Below, piece after piece: positions 1 through 9,155 of a stretch of 64,000 bases of DNA. A model generated the notes under the pieces. That model had not been told where the DNA came from. It did not search any database and was given only the letters and a program-made list of their open reading frames with translations. The position numbers were made by a program, and so were the translations under genes. Every line of letters begins with the position of its first letter. Positions within the stretch are counted from its first letter, which is position 1. Origin of the DNA: Polymorphobacter megasporae (lineage in GTDB: Bacteria > Pseudomonadota > Alphaproteobacteria > Sphingomonadales > Sphingomonadaceae). The stretch spans positions 3,348,001 through 3,412,000 of the forward strand of contig NZ_CP081848.1 in the NCBI RefSeq assembly GCF_018982885.2, in the 5' to 3' direction.

Positions 1-460
1 CGACCGGGTATTTCGCGTCCGCGGCGCGTCGAAAGTTACACAAGTCCACGGGACGACCGGGTTATCGCGCTTGCGTCGCGGGACGGCAACACGAGCGCTC
101 CGTACCGCGACCGGTCACAAGCGCCAGCGAACGCTAAGTTCAAAATAAGTTCACACTAAAGCGTGTCTTCTTGCAGCTCGCTTTCCAAGCGAACCGTCTC
201 ACAAAGTCCAGCAATGAGAAAGAACACGCGCCGCCCGGTGGCGACGGCAAAAGCTACCGCAGGCGAGGCGGTGTAGGACAGCAGTATGTTGCGAGCGTCA
301 CGTGGGAGGAGAAATCCGGCGGTGGCCGCGCCAGGGCTGCGTCCTCCGTCGGGCGGGTTCGGCGGCTTGTGACCGCCACTAGGCCGGCCGGCTCGGCGCG
401 AGTTCGGCAGCTGCTAATCGGCGAGGGGGCCGGCTGCGCTCTCGCCAGCCGCGCCAGCGC
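1..460. other. Non-coding or unassigned left edge with LexA-type box
   Basis: No convincing gene is seen in this stretch. It carries the direct repeat GTTC-N7-GTTC (listed separately). Just downstream on the + strand a 20-codon ORF starts at 215 (MRKNTRRPVATAK...) and ends at a TAG. It resembles nothing I recognise and may be chance. The reading frame open from 171 runs antisense into the glutathione reductase gene and is treated as a shadow. Confidence 0.4.
138..152 (+). promoter_or_regulatory. Putative LexA (SOS) box GTTC-N7-GTTC
   Basis: GTTC at 138-141 and GTTC at 149-152 are separated by seven A/T bases (aaaataa). This is the direct-repeat form described for LexA in several Alphaproteobacteria. 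It sits in an AT-rich island within GC-rich DNA, as expected for a promoter operator. Which gene it controls is unclear: either a short + strand ORF or a gene left of the window on the minus strand. Confidence 0.5.
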
Positions 461-1804
461 TTACCGCATCAGCACCAATTCTTCGGCCATCGTCGGATGC
501 AGCGCGACGGTCTCGTCGAACTGCGCCTTCGTCAGCTTCGCCTTCACCGCGATCGCCAGAGCCTGCAAGATCTCCGGTGCATCCGGCCCGATCATATGCG
601 CGCCGACGACGACGTCGGTCGCGCTGTCGACGACGAGCTTGTACGACGACCGCTCGTTGCGTCCGGCCAGCACGTTGCGCATCGGGCGGAAGTCGCTGGT
701 GAAGATCTTGACGGTGCCGAGCTTGGTCTTCGCCTGCGCCTCGGTCATGCCGACGCTGGCGATCGGCGGGTTCGAGAACACCGCGCTCGGCACGGTCTCA
801 TGGTCGACGGTCCACGGCTTGTTGCCGAACACCGTGTCGGCGAAGGCATGGCCCTCGCGGATCGCGACCGGCGTCAGCTGGATCCGGTCGGTGACATCGC
901 CGACTGCCCAGATATTCTCGACATTGGTGTGGCTCGCCGCGTCGACCGCGATCGCGCCCTTGTCGTTGAGCTCGACCCCCGCCGCCTCGAGCCCCAGCCC
1001 CTCGATGTTCGGGCGGCGGCCGATTGCCCACAGCAGCATCTCGGCCTCGATCGGGTCGTCGCCGCCGACGAACGCCCGGACGCCGCCGCCCTCGATTTTC
1101 TCGAAGCGCTCGACGTTGCAGTTGAAGACGAACTTGATGCCCTTCGTCATCGAAATCTGGAGCAGGCGATCGCGCAGCGCTTCGTCGTAGCCGCGCAGAA
1201 TCGTGTCACCGCGGTTGACCAACGTCACCTTGACGCCGAGCTCGTGGAAGACCCCGGCGAATTCGTTGGCGATATAGCCGCCGCCCGCGATCGCGAGCGA
1301 CTTCGGCAGGCGGTCGAGATGGAAGATTTCGTTCGACGTGATGCCGAGCTCGGCCCCCGGCAGGTCGGGAACGAGCGGGCGCGCGCCGGTAGCAATCAGG
1401 ATCTTGTCGGCGGTAACCGTCTTGTCGCCGACCTTGATCGTGTGCGCGTCGAGCAGCTCGGCGTGGTCGTGGTACAGCTCGACATTATGGCTCGTCAGCG
1501 TGTCGGTGTACGAGCCGTTGATCCGGTCGACCTCGGCCATGACGTTGTCGCGCAGCGTCAGCCAGTCGAAGCCCTTCTCGCCGATCGTCCAGCCGAAGCG
1601 GCGGGCATCGACCAAGTCTTCGGCGAAATGCGAGCCATAGACGAGCAGCTTTTTCGGCACGCAGCCGCGGATGACGCAGGTTCCGCCGACGCGATACTCC
1701 TCGGCGATGGCGACGCGCGCGCCGTGGCCGGAGGAAATCCGCGCGGCGCGAACGCCCCCCGAACCGGCGCCGATGACGAAGAGATCATAGTCGTATGTAG
1801 TCAT
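461..1804 (-). CDS. gor: Glutathione-disulfide reductase
   Basis: This 447-residue flavoprotein of the pyridine nucleotide-disulfide oxidoreductase family reduces oxidised glutathione with NADPH in the cytoplasm. The FAD-binding motif GAGSGG lies near residue 10 and the redox disulfide in GGTCVIRGCVPKK near residues 41-53. An NAD(P)-binding GGGYIA motif follows mid-protein, and the dimerisation domain ends with the HPTMAEE motif carrying the catalytic His. The length fits the family. The frame stays open upstream to 2071, but that part encodes a palindromic repeat; the start at MTTYDYDLF places the FAD motif correctly. The gene lies 200 bp downstream of the CsaA-like gene. Confidence 0.93.
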   Translation of the reverse strand: MTTYDYDLFVIGAGSGGVRAARISSGHGARVAIAEEYRVGGTCVIRGCVPKKLLVYGSHFAEDLVDARRFGWTIGEKGFDWLTLRDNVMAEVDRINGSYTDTLTSHNVELYHDHAELLDAHTIKVGDKTVTADKILIATGARPLVPDLPGAELGITSNEIFHLDRLPKSLAIAGGGYIANEFAGVFHELGVKVTLVNRGDTILRGYDEALRDRLLQISMTKGIKFVFNCNVERFEKIEGGGVRAFVGGDDPIEAEMLLWAIGRRPNIEGLGLEAAGVELNDKGAIAVDAASHTNVENIWAVGDVTDRIQLTPVAIREGHAFADTVFGNKPWTVDHETVPSAVFSNPPIASVGMTEAQAKTKLGTVKIFTSDFRPMRNVLAGRNERSSYKLVVDSATDVVVGAHMIGPDAPEILQALAIAVKAKLTKAQFDETVALHPTMAEELVLMR

Positions 1805-1868
1805 CGGGCGGAGGTAAGGTGCCGGGGGGCTGCACGCAAACGGAGAGTGGCGATCAGAGTGATCGGAG

Positions 1869-1996
1869 CCTCCCCTCCCCTGCAGGGGAGGGGCGAGAGA
1901 CGGCGCGCTTGCGCCGGCCCGGGGGTGGGGCTTTCTCAGGCGGATGGCTCGTGGCGACTCCCCCACCCCCGGCCCCTCCCCTAAAGGGGAGGGGAA
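1869..1996. repeat. GC-rich palindromic repeat (copy 1)
   Basis: About 128 bp of nested inverted repeats: CCCCTCCCC...GGGGAGGGG, then GGGGGTGGGG paired with CCCCACCCCC, then CCCCTCCCCTAAAGGGGAGG. The layout is the same as in the copy inside hpnB at 18881-18990. It fills the gap between the CsaA-like gene and gor, where it could act as a transcription terminator or mRNA-stabilising hairpin. Confidence 0.8.
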
Positions 1997-2003
1997 GAGA
2001 AAA

Positions 2004-2351
2004 TCAGAACAGTCGTGACCCGTTCGGCACGTCCTTATCCGGCGCGAACAGCACCACCGCACCGTCCGCATCCGGAAACCCCAGCGTCAGCACCTCCGAC
2101 ATGAACGGCCCGATCTGGCGCGCCGGGAAGTTGACCACCGCCGCGACCTTCCGCCCGAGAAGTTGGTCGAGCGTGTAGTGGACGGTGATCTGCGCGCTCG
2201 ACTGCTTGATCCCAACCTCCGGCCCGAAGTCGATCGCCAGCTTGAACGCGGGCTTGCGCGCCTCGGGAAACGCCTCCGCCGCGATGACCGTGCCGATGCG
2301 GATGTCGGCGAGCATGAAGGTCGCGAAGTCGGTCTGCGGGGTAAGTGCCAT
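2004..2351 (-). CDS. csaA: CsaA-like tRNA-binding domain protein
   Basis: A 115-residue single-domain protein of the EMAP-II/tRNA-binding OB-fold type, matching the CsaA family in length and layout. The hallmarks are the N-terminal DIRIGTVIAAE strand, the central GIKQSSAQIT segment and the NFPARQIGPFMSEVL region. CsaA proteins bind RNA and have export-chaperone-like activity. The ATG is preceded by a GGGGA ribosome binding site and lies 8 bp after the stop of the M28 peptidase, so the two are probably co-transcribed. Confidence 0.85.
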   Translation of the reverse strand: MALTPQTDFATFMLADIRIGTVIAAEAFPEARKPAFKLAIDFGPEVGIKQSSAQITVHYTLDQLLGRKVAAVVNFPARQIGPFMSEVLTLGFPDADGAVVLFAPDKDVPNGSRLF

Positions 2352-2359
2352 GCTGTCCC

Positions 2360-4600
2360 CTAGCTCCCCTTGACGATCGCCGTCGCCGCATCAAGCCGGG
2401 CGGCATATGCCATCAGCACATCGCCCGTCCGTTTCGCGTACTCGGCGGCATCGGCGAAGCGGCGTTCTTCGATCGCCTCGCGCACCCCCGGCAGCGTCTT
2501 CGCGCCGTAACCGGTGAAGCGCCCTGGGGCGTAGACGAGGTTCTGGTACCAGCTGCGCCCCGGCAAGCCCTTCGGGTCGAGGAGCAACTGGTCGATGTCG
2601 CGAAGCGTCGCGTTGAGCTTCGCCCGGGTCGCTGGAGCGAGGCTCGCGCCCTTCGCCGCATACGCCGCGTCGTACGCCTTGGCGCTCATGCCCAGCTTCG
2701 CCACCGCGTTGTCGAGCGCGGCGAGATCGAGGAACGGTGTCGGCGTTACGGTGGTCGGCGCGGCGACGGCATCGAGCGGGTCGCTTGCCTGCGCGAATGC
2801 CTTGTCGCCGGTTAGCTTCGCGAGCCGGCTGTCCTTGGTCCGCCGATCGTCGGCGAGCTTGTGGACTTCGGTCGTGTAGCGCGCGACGGTGTCGGCGAAA
2901 TCGGCGAAGCGCACCGGCGGGGTATCGGAGTCGGCGATCCGCATGACCAGCCGCCCGACAGTCTTCGACATCACCGCGCCGTACTTGAGGCCCGGGTCGT
3001 CGAACCGCGTGAAGTGGTCGTAACTGTCGTAGATGGAGTGATAGACGCCGCCCGCCATCCCTTCGCCGCCGAAGCCGATGTCGAGCGTCGGCAGGCCGAG
3101 ATGCTGGAGGAACGTCGAATAGTCCGACCCCGACCCGAGCGCGGCGATCGGCAGGTCGCCGCCGTTTTCGGCTGCTTTGACCGCCGCATCGTCGCTGCGC
3201 CCATGTCCTTCATAGCCATCGGCAAGCAGCTTCGCCCGCGCGCGTGCGCCGACGCTGGTTCCGGTCTGCGGGTCGATGACGTCGTTGCCGACCGCGTTGG
3301 CGAGATGCTGAAGTTCGTGGCTGCCGCCGGCGTTGTAAAAGCCGCGTTCGTTGCCGTCGGTGTTGATGTACGCGACCGCTTTCGCCTTGAGCTCGGCGGC
3401 GTGGGTCTCGGCATATTCGGTCGAGCCGAGCAGCATCGGCTCCTCGCCGTCCCAGCTGATGTAGACGATCGTCCGCGCGGGCTTCCACCCCTTCTTCGCC
3501 ATCTCGCCGAGCGACTTCGCCTCCGACAGCATCGCGACATTGCCCGATAGCGGATCAGCCGCACCGAACACCCAGCCGTCATGGTGGTTGCCGCGGACGA
3601 CCCACTCGTCGGGATATTTCGCGCCTTTGAGCGTCGCGACGACATCGTACAGCGGCTTCAGTGACCAGTCGGACTTGACCGCGAGGTGGACGGTGACCGC
3701 GTCGGTACCGCCGATATGGTAGGCGATCGGCAGCCCGCCGCGGAACGCCTCGGGCGCCATCGGCCCGGCGAGCGCGCCGAGCAGCTGCTGCGCGTCGCCG
3801 TACGACATCGGCAGCGTCGGAATCTTGAGGATCGTGATCGCCTGTTCGCGGGTCAGCCGCCCGGTGACGCCGGGAACCGAGCCGACGCCCGGGGTCGTCG
3901 GGTCGCCGGGATACGTCGTCATGTCGGCGACCGAGCCGCGCTGGACGCCGAACGGCGGGCGCGCGCCGCCCTTGGGGTAGACGTCGCCCTGGCCGTAGCC
4001 GTCGTCGGCGGGGTCGGAATAGATGATGCAGCCGACCGCGCCATGCTCCTGCGCGAGCTTGGGCTTGAGGCCGCGCCAGCCCGCGCCGTAGCGAGCGATC
4101 GCGATCTTGCCCTTCACGTCGATGCCACGCCGGGCGAGCGCCTCATAGTCGGCGGGCAGGCCGTAATTGACGTAGACCAACGGCGCGGTGACGTCGCCGT
4201 CGCCCTGGAACGCGACGTATGGCGGCAGCGCGTTCTTGGTATTGCCGCTCGTCGAATCCTCCGGGATCGCCGGCTCCTGCCCGCCGAGCGTGATCTGCCT
4301 GGGGGTGACCATCTCGACCGTCGTCGAGATCGGCGTCGGGTACAGCACGTCATACTGCTCGATGTGCGCGTCCCAGCCCCACGACTTGAACATCGCCAGC
4401 GTCTTGTCGGCGATGACCTTGTCGTGCGGCGACCCGACATGGTTCGGCTCCGACGAGAAATCCTTGAGCCACGTCATCTGGTCGGCCGAGCTGATCCCCG
4501 CGTCGAACTGCGCCTCGCGCGCGGCCTGCGTCGTCGGCGCGGCATAAGCGGTCGAGGCGAGAATCGCGGCAATTCCGAAGACGCGGATGTTGAGGTTCAT
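2360..4600 (-). CDS. Exported M28 family metallopeptidase (glutamate carboxypeptidase II-like)
   Basis: This 746-residue protein starts with a signal peptide (MNLNIRVFGIAAILASTAYA), so it should act in the periplasm. A PA domain occupies roughly residues 140-300. The M28 catalytic core follows, with likely zinc ligands in GNHHDGW (about 335), ADPLSGN, the DGEEP pair (about 380) and NTDGN. A late His lies in YHSIYDSYDHF. A C-terminal dimerisation-like region is present, as in glutamate carboxypeptidase II/NAALADase homologues. The substrate is probably acidic dipeptides or other oligopeptides. An upstream ATG at 4663 is possible, but the signal peptide favours 4600. Confidence 0.9.
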   Translation of the reverse strand: MNLNIRVFGIAAILASTAYAAPTTQAAREAQFDAGISSADQMTWLKDFSSEPNHVGSPHDKVIADKTLAMFKSWGWDAHIEQYDVLYPTPISTTVEMVTPRQITLGGQEPAIPEDSTSGNTKNALPPYVAFQGDGDVTAPLVYVNYGLPADYEALARRGIDVKGKIAIARYGAGWRGLKPKLAQEHGAVGCIIYSDPADDGYGQGDVYPKGGARPPFGVQRGSVADMTTYPGDPTTPGVGSVPGVTGRLTREQAITILKIPTLPMSYGDAQQLLGALAGPMAPEAFRGGLPIAYHIGGTDAVTVHLAVKSDWSLKPLYDVVATLKGAKYPDEWVVRGNHHDGWVFGAADPLSGNVAMLSEAKSLGEMAKKGWKPARTIVYISWDGEEPMLLGSTEYAETHAAELKAKAVAYINTDGNERGFYNAGGSHELQHLANAVGNDVIDPQTGTSVGARARAKLLADGYEGHGRSDDAAVKAAENGGDLPIAALGSGSDYSTFLQHLGLPTLDIGFGGEGMAGGVYHSIYDSYDHFTRFDDPGLKYGAVMSKTVGRLVMRIADSDTPPVRFADFADTVARYTTEVHKLADDRRTKDSRLAKLTGDKAFAQASDPLDAVAAPTTVTPTPFLDLAALDNAVAKLGMSAKAYDAAYAAKGASLAPATRAKLNATLRDIDQLLLDPKGLPGRSWYQNLVYAPGRFTGYGAKTLPGVREAIEERRFADAAEYAKRTGDVLMAYAARLDAATAIVKGS

Positions 4601-4727
4601 TCTGGTCGGGCCCCGTGGTTCGTTGAGGCGATGAACGTGCGATGAAAGCGGGGGGTATGGCAATCCGCTTTCGTAGGCCCGGTGGCCGCACTCGTCCGCG
4701 GTTCGCTTATCGGTGCTTGAACAACGC

Positions 4728-4797
4728 CGTCATCCCCGCGAAAGCAGGGGCCCACCTCCAGCGGCTGGAGATGGCCCCGCTCTCCCGCGGATGACGG
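4728..4797. repeat. Palindromic intergenic repeat overlapping the hpnN start
   Basis: CGTCATCCCCGCG at the left is mirrored by CGCGGATGACG at the right, with inner arms GGGGCCCACC...GGAGATGGCCCC. This is the CGTCATCC-type dispersed hairpin often seen in proteobacterial intergenic DNA. The right arm contains the ATG used as the hpnN start in this annotation. Confidence 0.75.
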
Positions 4798-7367
4798 TCG
4801 CGTATTGGAACAATCGTTTGACCCTGTCTCTCGTCCCCGACGCCGTCGCTTTTTCGGTTCGCCGCCCGTGGACGACGATCGCGGTCGCGCTTGCCGTCGT
4901 GCTCGGCGCGGGCTGGTTTGCCTCCACACACTTCGCGATGAACACCGACACCGCGACGCTGATCGCGCCAACGGTTGACTGGCGACGCGACGAGATCGCG
5001 GTCGACACCGCCTTCCCGCAGAACCGCGACCTGATCGCGGTTGTCGTCGACGGCGCAACCCCTGAGGCCGCAGAGATCGCCGCGGCGACGCTGGCTAAAC
5101 GGCTGGCAGGCGATACCGTGCATTTCGAGACGGTCCGCCGCCCCGACGCGACGCCGTTCCTCCAGCGCAACGGCCTGCTGCTCGGCTCGACCGAGGAAGT
5201 CCGCGCGACGACCGCGGCGCTGATCGCGGCACAACCCTTCCTCGGCCCGCTCGCCGCCGACCCGTCGTTGCGCGGGGTGATGACGAGCCTGTCGACGGTG
5301 CTGACCGGGGTCGGTGCAGGGACCGCCAAGCTGTCCGACATCGCCAAGCCTGTCGCCGCGCTCGGCACCGCGCTCGACGCGGTCGCGAACGGGCGGCCCA
5401 CGACCTTTTCGTGGATTGACCTGTTCGACGCGGGCAGCGGCAAACTCACCCCGCCGCGCCGCCGCATCGTCCTCGTCCAGCCGCGCCTCGACTATGGTGC
5501 GCTCAAGCCCGGCGAAGCCGCGGGCGATGCGATCCGCGCCGACGCCAAGGGCCTCGACGCGCGTATCCGCCTGACCGGCGCGGTCCCGCTCGCCGACGAG
5601 GAGTTCGCCAGCCTCGCCGACCGCGCGTGGCTCGTCGGCGGCGTGATGCTCGGGTCGATGCTGGTGATCCTGTGGTGGGCAGTCCGGTCGCTGCGGATCG
5701 TCGCCGCGATTACGTTGGTGACGCTCGGCGGACTCGTCGTGACGAGCGCGATCGGGCTGGCGGCGGTCGGCAAGTTCAACCTGATCTCGGTCGCGTTCAT
5801 CCCGTTGTTCGTCGGCCTCGGCGTCGATTTCGGCATCCAACTCAGCATCCGCTTCCGTGCCGAGGGGAATATCGAGCCGGCGGCGGCGTTGCGCGCGGCG
5901 GCGAAGGGGCTTGGCGGGGCACTGGCGCTCGCGGCAACCGCGGTCGCGCTCGGCTTCGCGGCGTTCCTGCCGACCGCATATGTCGGCGTGTCCGAGCTCG
6001 GCATCATCGCGGCGTGCGGCATGGTCGTCGCGCTCGCGCTCAACGTCACGCTGCTGCCCGCGCTGCTCTTGCTGTTCCGTCCGGCAGCGCGCGGCAACCC
6101 CGGGCTCCCGCTCGCGCGCGCCGAGACGTGGCTGCTGACGCACCGCCGCGCGGTCCTGTGGGCGTTCGCGGGGTTGCTTGCGATCAGCATCGCGCTGCTG
6201 CCGCTGGTTCGCTTCGACTTCAACCCGTACCACCTCCGCGCCGCCGACGGCGAGGCGATGGCGACGCTGACCGACCTGACCCGCGATCCCGACCGGACCC
6301 CGAACACGATCGACCTGCTGACCCGCGATCCGGCAGCGGTCGCGGCACGGTTGAGCCGCCTCCCCGAGGTCCGCCAGGTCGCGAGCCTCGACAGCTTCGT
6401 CCCCGACGACCAGCCCGCCAAGCTCGCGCTCGTCGCCGACGCCCGCGATCTGCTCGACCTGACGCTCAATCCGTTCGACGTCGCGCCCGCGCCCGACGAC
6501 GACGCGACGATCGCCGCGCTGCGCCATACCGCGGCGCAACTCCGCGAGGTCGCCCCTGCCGACCCTGCCGCAACGCGATTGGCGGGCGCGCTCGACCGGA
6601 TCGCCGCGGGGCCCCCTGCCATGCGCGCCCGCGCCTCGGCGCTCCTCGTCGCCCCGCTCAACGTCCTGCTCGACCAGACCCGCGCATTGCTCCTCGCCGA
6701 GCCGGTCACCCGCGCGACCCTGCCCGCCGACCTCCGCGCTGACTGGATCACCGCCGACGGCCGCGCGCGGGTACAAGCCTTCCCGGCGGGTGACCCGGAA
6801 GACAACGCCACGCTAAAGCGCTTCGTCGCGGCGGTCCTTGCGGTCGCCCCGCACGCCAGCGGCGCGGCGGTCTCGATCCAGGCGGCGGCAGCGACGATCG
6901 CCCGTGCCTTCGTCCTTGCGAGCATCTACGGCCTCGCCGCGATCTCGCTGCTCCTGTTCTTCGTGCTGCGGTCGGTGCGCGAGGTGCTGTTCACCCTCGC
7001 CCCCGTCGTCCTGTCGGGATTCTTGACGCTGGCAACGTGCGTTCTCATCGGCCAGCCGATCAACTTCGCCAACATCATCGCCTTCCCGCTGCTGTTCGGC
7101 GTCGGCGTTGCCTTCCACATCTATTTCGTCATGGCGTGGAAGGACGGCGCGGCGAACCTGCTCCAGTCGAGCCTCGCCCGCGCCGTCCTGTTCAGCGCGC
7201 TCGCCACCGGGACCGCGTTCGGCAGCCTGTGGCTGTCGCACCACCCCGGCACCGCGAGCATGGGCAAGATCCTGATGATCTCGCTCGCGTGGACTCTGGT
7301 CTGCGCATTGGTATTCGAACCGGCGCTGCTCGGACCGGCGAAGCGCTCCGGCGCAGATTACCGCTGA
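4791..7367 (+). CDS. hpnN: Hopanoid transporter of the RND superfamily, HpnN
   Basis: An inner-membrane RND-type protein of 858 residues, matching HpnN in length and position. The N-terminal membrane helix (TTIAVALAVVLGAGWF) is followed by a periplasmic domain starting at the STHFAMNTDTATLI segment. A first bundle of helices includes SVAFIPLFVGLGVDFG. A second periplasmic domain and a second bundle (NIIAFPLLFGVGVAFHIYF) follow. HpnN is known to move hopanoids to the outer membrane. The ATG at 4791 falls in a palindromic repeat, so the true start may be a TTG or GTG slightly downstream. The gene converges on hpnM with only 3 bp between the stop codons. Confidence 0.9.
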   Translation: MTVAYWNNRLTLSLVPDAVAFSVRRPWTTIAVALAVVLGAGWFASTHFAMNTDTATLIAPTVDWRRDEIAVDTAFPQNRDLIAVVVDGATPEAAEIAAATLAKRLAGDTVHFETVRRPDATPFLQRNGLLLGSTEEVRATTAALIAAQPFLGPLAADPSLRGVMTSLSTVLTGVGAGTAKLSDIAKPVAALGTALDAVANGRPTTFSWIDLFDAGSGKLTPPRRRIVLVQPRLDYGALKPGEAAGDAIRADAKGLDARIRLTGAVPLADEEFASLADRAWLVGGVMLGSMLVILWWAVRSLRIVAAITLVTLGGLVVTSAIGLAAVGKFNLISVAFIPLFVGLGVDFGIQLSIRFRAEGNIEPAAALRAAAKGLGGALALAATAVALGFAAFLPTAYVGVSELGIIAACGMVVALALNVTLLPALLLLFRPAARGNPGLPLARAETWLLTHRRAVLWAFAGLLAISIALLPLVRFDFNPYHLRAADGEAMATLTDLTRDPDRTPNTIDLLTRDPAAVAARLSRLPEVRQVASLDSFVPDDQPAKLALVADARDLLDLTLNPFDVAPAPDDDATIAALRHTAAQLREVAPADPAATRLAGALDRIAAGPPAMRARASALLVAPLNVLLDQTRALLLAEPVTRATLPADLRADWITADGRARVQAFPAGDPEDNATLKRFVAAVLAVAPHASGAAVSIQAAAATIARAFVLASIYGLAAISLLLFFVLRSVREVLFTLAPVVLSGFLTLATCVLIGQPINFANIIAFPLLFGVGVAFHIYFVMAWKDGAANLLQSSLARAVLFSALATGTAFGSLWLSHHPGTASMGKILMISLAWTLVCALVFEPALLGPAKRSGADYR

Positions 7368-7370
7368 CGG

Positions 7371-7976
7371 TTATTTCGCTAGTTTCGCGTCGTCCGCCGC
7401 ATTGAGCTTCGCCGCCAGCGCCGCCGCGCCGCCCGCCTTGACCGTGGCGGCGAACTCGGCGCGCTGGACGGCGATCTGGCTGATCCCGTCGGCATAGACG
7501 TCGACGATCCGCCAGCCGCCTTCGGTCTTGTGCAGCCGATAATTGAGCGGGGTCGTGCCATCCTTCGCGACGATCGCGGCGTGGACCAGCGCATCCTCGC
7601 CGCGCATGTCGACCTTGGGCTGGACGGTAAAGCGCTGTCCGTCGAAGCTCGCGAAGTTGGTTGCATAAGCGACGACCGAGTGGCGGGTGAACGCATCGGT
7701 CAGCGCCGTCTTATCGGCCGGAGCCGTCGTCGCCCACGCCGGGCCGGCCACGAGCCGCGTCATCGCCGGCATGTCGTGGGTCGCCTTGACCAGCGGCAGC
7801 AGCTTTGCCGTCCGCCCCGATAATCCGAGCCCCTTGCCCTCCTTCATCGTTGCCAGCAGCGACGCATTGAACGCACCGACGACCGCCGCCGGGTCGCTTG
7901 ACGCTGGCGCTGCCGCTGCACCCGTGGCACACGCCAGCAACAGGGCGAGGGTCCAGACCTTGTTCACGTGCTTCAT
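7371..7976 (-). CDS. hpnM: Hopanoid-associated phospholipid-binding protein HpnM (MlaC family)
   Basis: About 201 residues with a signal peptide (LALLLACATGAAAAPA) and an MlaC/Ttg2D-like fold. Recognisable segments are TRLVAGPAWATT, the VAYATNFASFDGQRF stretch and GGWRIVDVYADGIS. MlaC proteins shuttle lipids through the periplasm; HpnM is the version found with hopanoid genes and hpnN. Two starts are possible. ATG at 7976 directly abuts the GAGGAG sequence, whereas GTG at 7967 has that ribosome binding site 9 bases upstream and may be the real start. Confidence 0.87.
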   Translation of the reverse strand: MKHVNKVWTLALLLACATGAAAAPASSDPAAVVGAFNASLLATMKEGKGLGLSGRTAKLLPLVKATHDMPAMTRLVAGPAWATTAPADKTALTDAFTRHSVVAYATNFASFDGQRFTVQPKVDMRGEDALVHAAIVAKDGTTPLNYRLHKTEGGWRIVDVYADGISQIAVQRAEFAATVKAGGAAALAAKLNAADDAKLAK

Positions 7977-8162
7977 CTCCTCATATCGCATCGGCAGCGT
8001 CGCAGTGCCGTTGCACGCACGAACGGGGGCTGAACGCCCGGCGCTGCGTAACATTATCCGCACGCGGCGCGAAAGACACAGTCTGATGGTGAACCCGACG
8101 TGCGGGGTTGCTGCTGGACCGGGATTTCAGTAGCCCGGAGGATAGGCATAGAAGGTTACCGG

Positions 8163-9146
8163 ATGCGATTAATTCTCGCTCAGCCCCGCGGTTTTTGCGC
8201 GGGCGTCGTCCGCGCGGTCGAGATCGTCGATCGTGCGCTCACGATGCACGGCTCGCCGGTCTACGTCCGCCACGAGATCGTTCATAACGCGCACGTCGTC
8301 GACAAGCTCAAGGCAAAGGGCGCGATCTTCGTCGAGGAGCTCGACGAAGTCCCCGAAGGCGCGCTGACTGTATTCAGCGCCCACGGCGTCGCCCGCGATA
8401 TCGTCGACGAGGCCGCTCGCCGCGCACTGCCGGTGATCGACGCGACGTGCCCGCTCGTCACCAAGGTTCATATTCAGGGCCGCCGCTATGCCGCGCGCGG
8501 TCGGACGATCGTCCTGATCGGCCACGCCGGCCACCCCGAGGTCGACGGTACGATCGGCCAGATCGACGCCCCGGTGCGCCTCGTTTCGACGATCGAGGAT
8601 GTTGCCGCGCTCGACCTGCCGCTCGATACGCCGATCGCCTACGTCACCCAGACGACTCTCAGCGTCGACGACACGCGCCACATCATCGAGGCGCTGTCGG
8701 TACGCTTCAGCGATGTCGTCGGTCCCGATGTGTCGGACATCTGCTACGCCACCCAGAACCGCCAAACCGCGGTCCGCGACCTGTGCGCGGCGGTCGACGT
8801 CCTGCTCGTGGTCGGCGCAAAGAATAGCTCGAACTCGAACCGGCTGCGCGAGATCGGCGTCGAGATGGGCGTGCCGAGCTACCTCATCGCCGACGGTTCT
8901 GCGCTCGATCCAGCATGGGTCGCGGGCATCGCCACGGTCGGACTGACCGCGGGTGCGTCGGCCCCCGAGGAGCTCGTCCAGGGGGTAATCGCGGCGCTCC
9001 GCGCGCTCGGCGACGTCGAGGTGTCGACAATGGCCGGGATCGAGGAGCACCAGTCGTTCCGCCTACCCCCGAGCCTCGAACGTGCGGCACCGCAGCACCG
9101 TAGCGGCGTTGGGGCTGAACTGGCGTCGACCGCCGCAAGCGTCTAG
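8163..9146 (+). CDS. ispH: 4-hydroxy-3-methylbut-2-enyl diphosphate reductase
   Basis: IspH is the last enzyme of the MEP isoprenoid pathway, using a [4Fe-4S] cluster to make IPP and DMAPP, the precursors of squalene. The 327-residue protein has the three cluster cysteines in PRGFCAGV (about 12), DATCPLV (about 97) and [11 protein letters not shown] (about 194). The substrate-binding HNAHVVD, TQTT and NSSNSNRL motifs are also present. The ATG at 8163 gives the canonical [15 protein letters not shown] start. It precedes hpnH by 9 bp, tying precursor supply to hopanoid synthesis. Confidence 0.96.
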   Translation: MRLILAQPRGFCAGVVRAVEIVDRALTMHGSPVYVRHEIVHNAHVVDKLKAKGAIFVEELDEVPEGALTVFSAHGVARDIVDEAARRALPVIDATCPLVTKVHIQGRRYAARGRTIVLIGHAGHPEVDGTIGQIDAPVRLVSTIEDVAALDLPLDTPIAYVTQTTLSVDDTRHIIEALSVRFSDVVGPDVSDICYATQNRQTAVRDLCAAVDVLLVVGAKNSSNSNRLREIGVEMGVPSYLIADGSALDPAWVAGIATVGLTAGASAPEELVQGVIAALRALGDVEVSTMAGIEEHQSFRLPPSLERAAPQHRSGVGAELASTAASV

Positions 9147-9155
9147 GACAGCGTC

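Noticed and set aside
1805-2071. N-terminal extension of glutathione reductase
   Set aside because: The extra 89 residues encode the GC-rich palindromic repeat; the FAD-binding motif expected near the N-terminus is placed properly by the start at 1804.
4707-6776. Long minus-strand open frame (689 codons) opposite hpnN
   Set aside because: It is rich in Arg, Asp, Glu and Ala with no domain, and is the antisense shadow of a high-GC gene whose own translation is a clear RND transporter.
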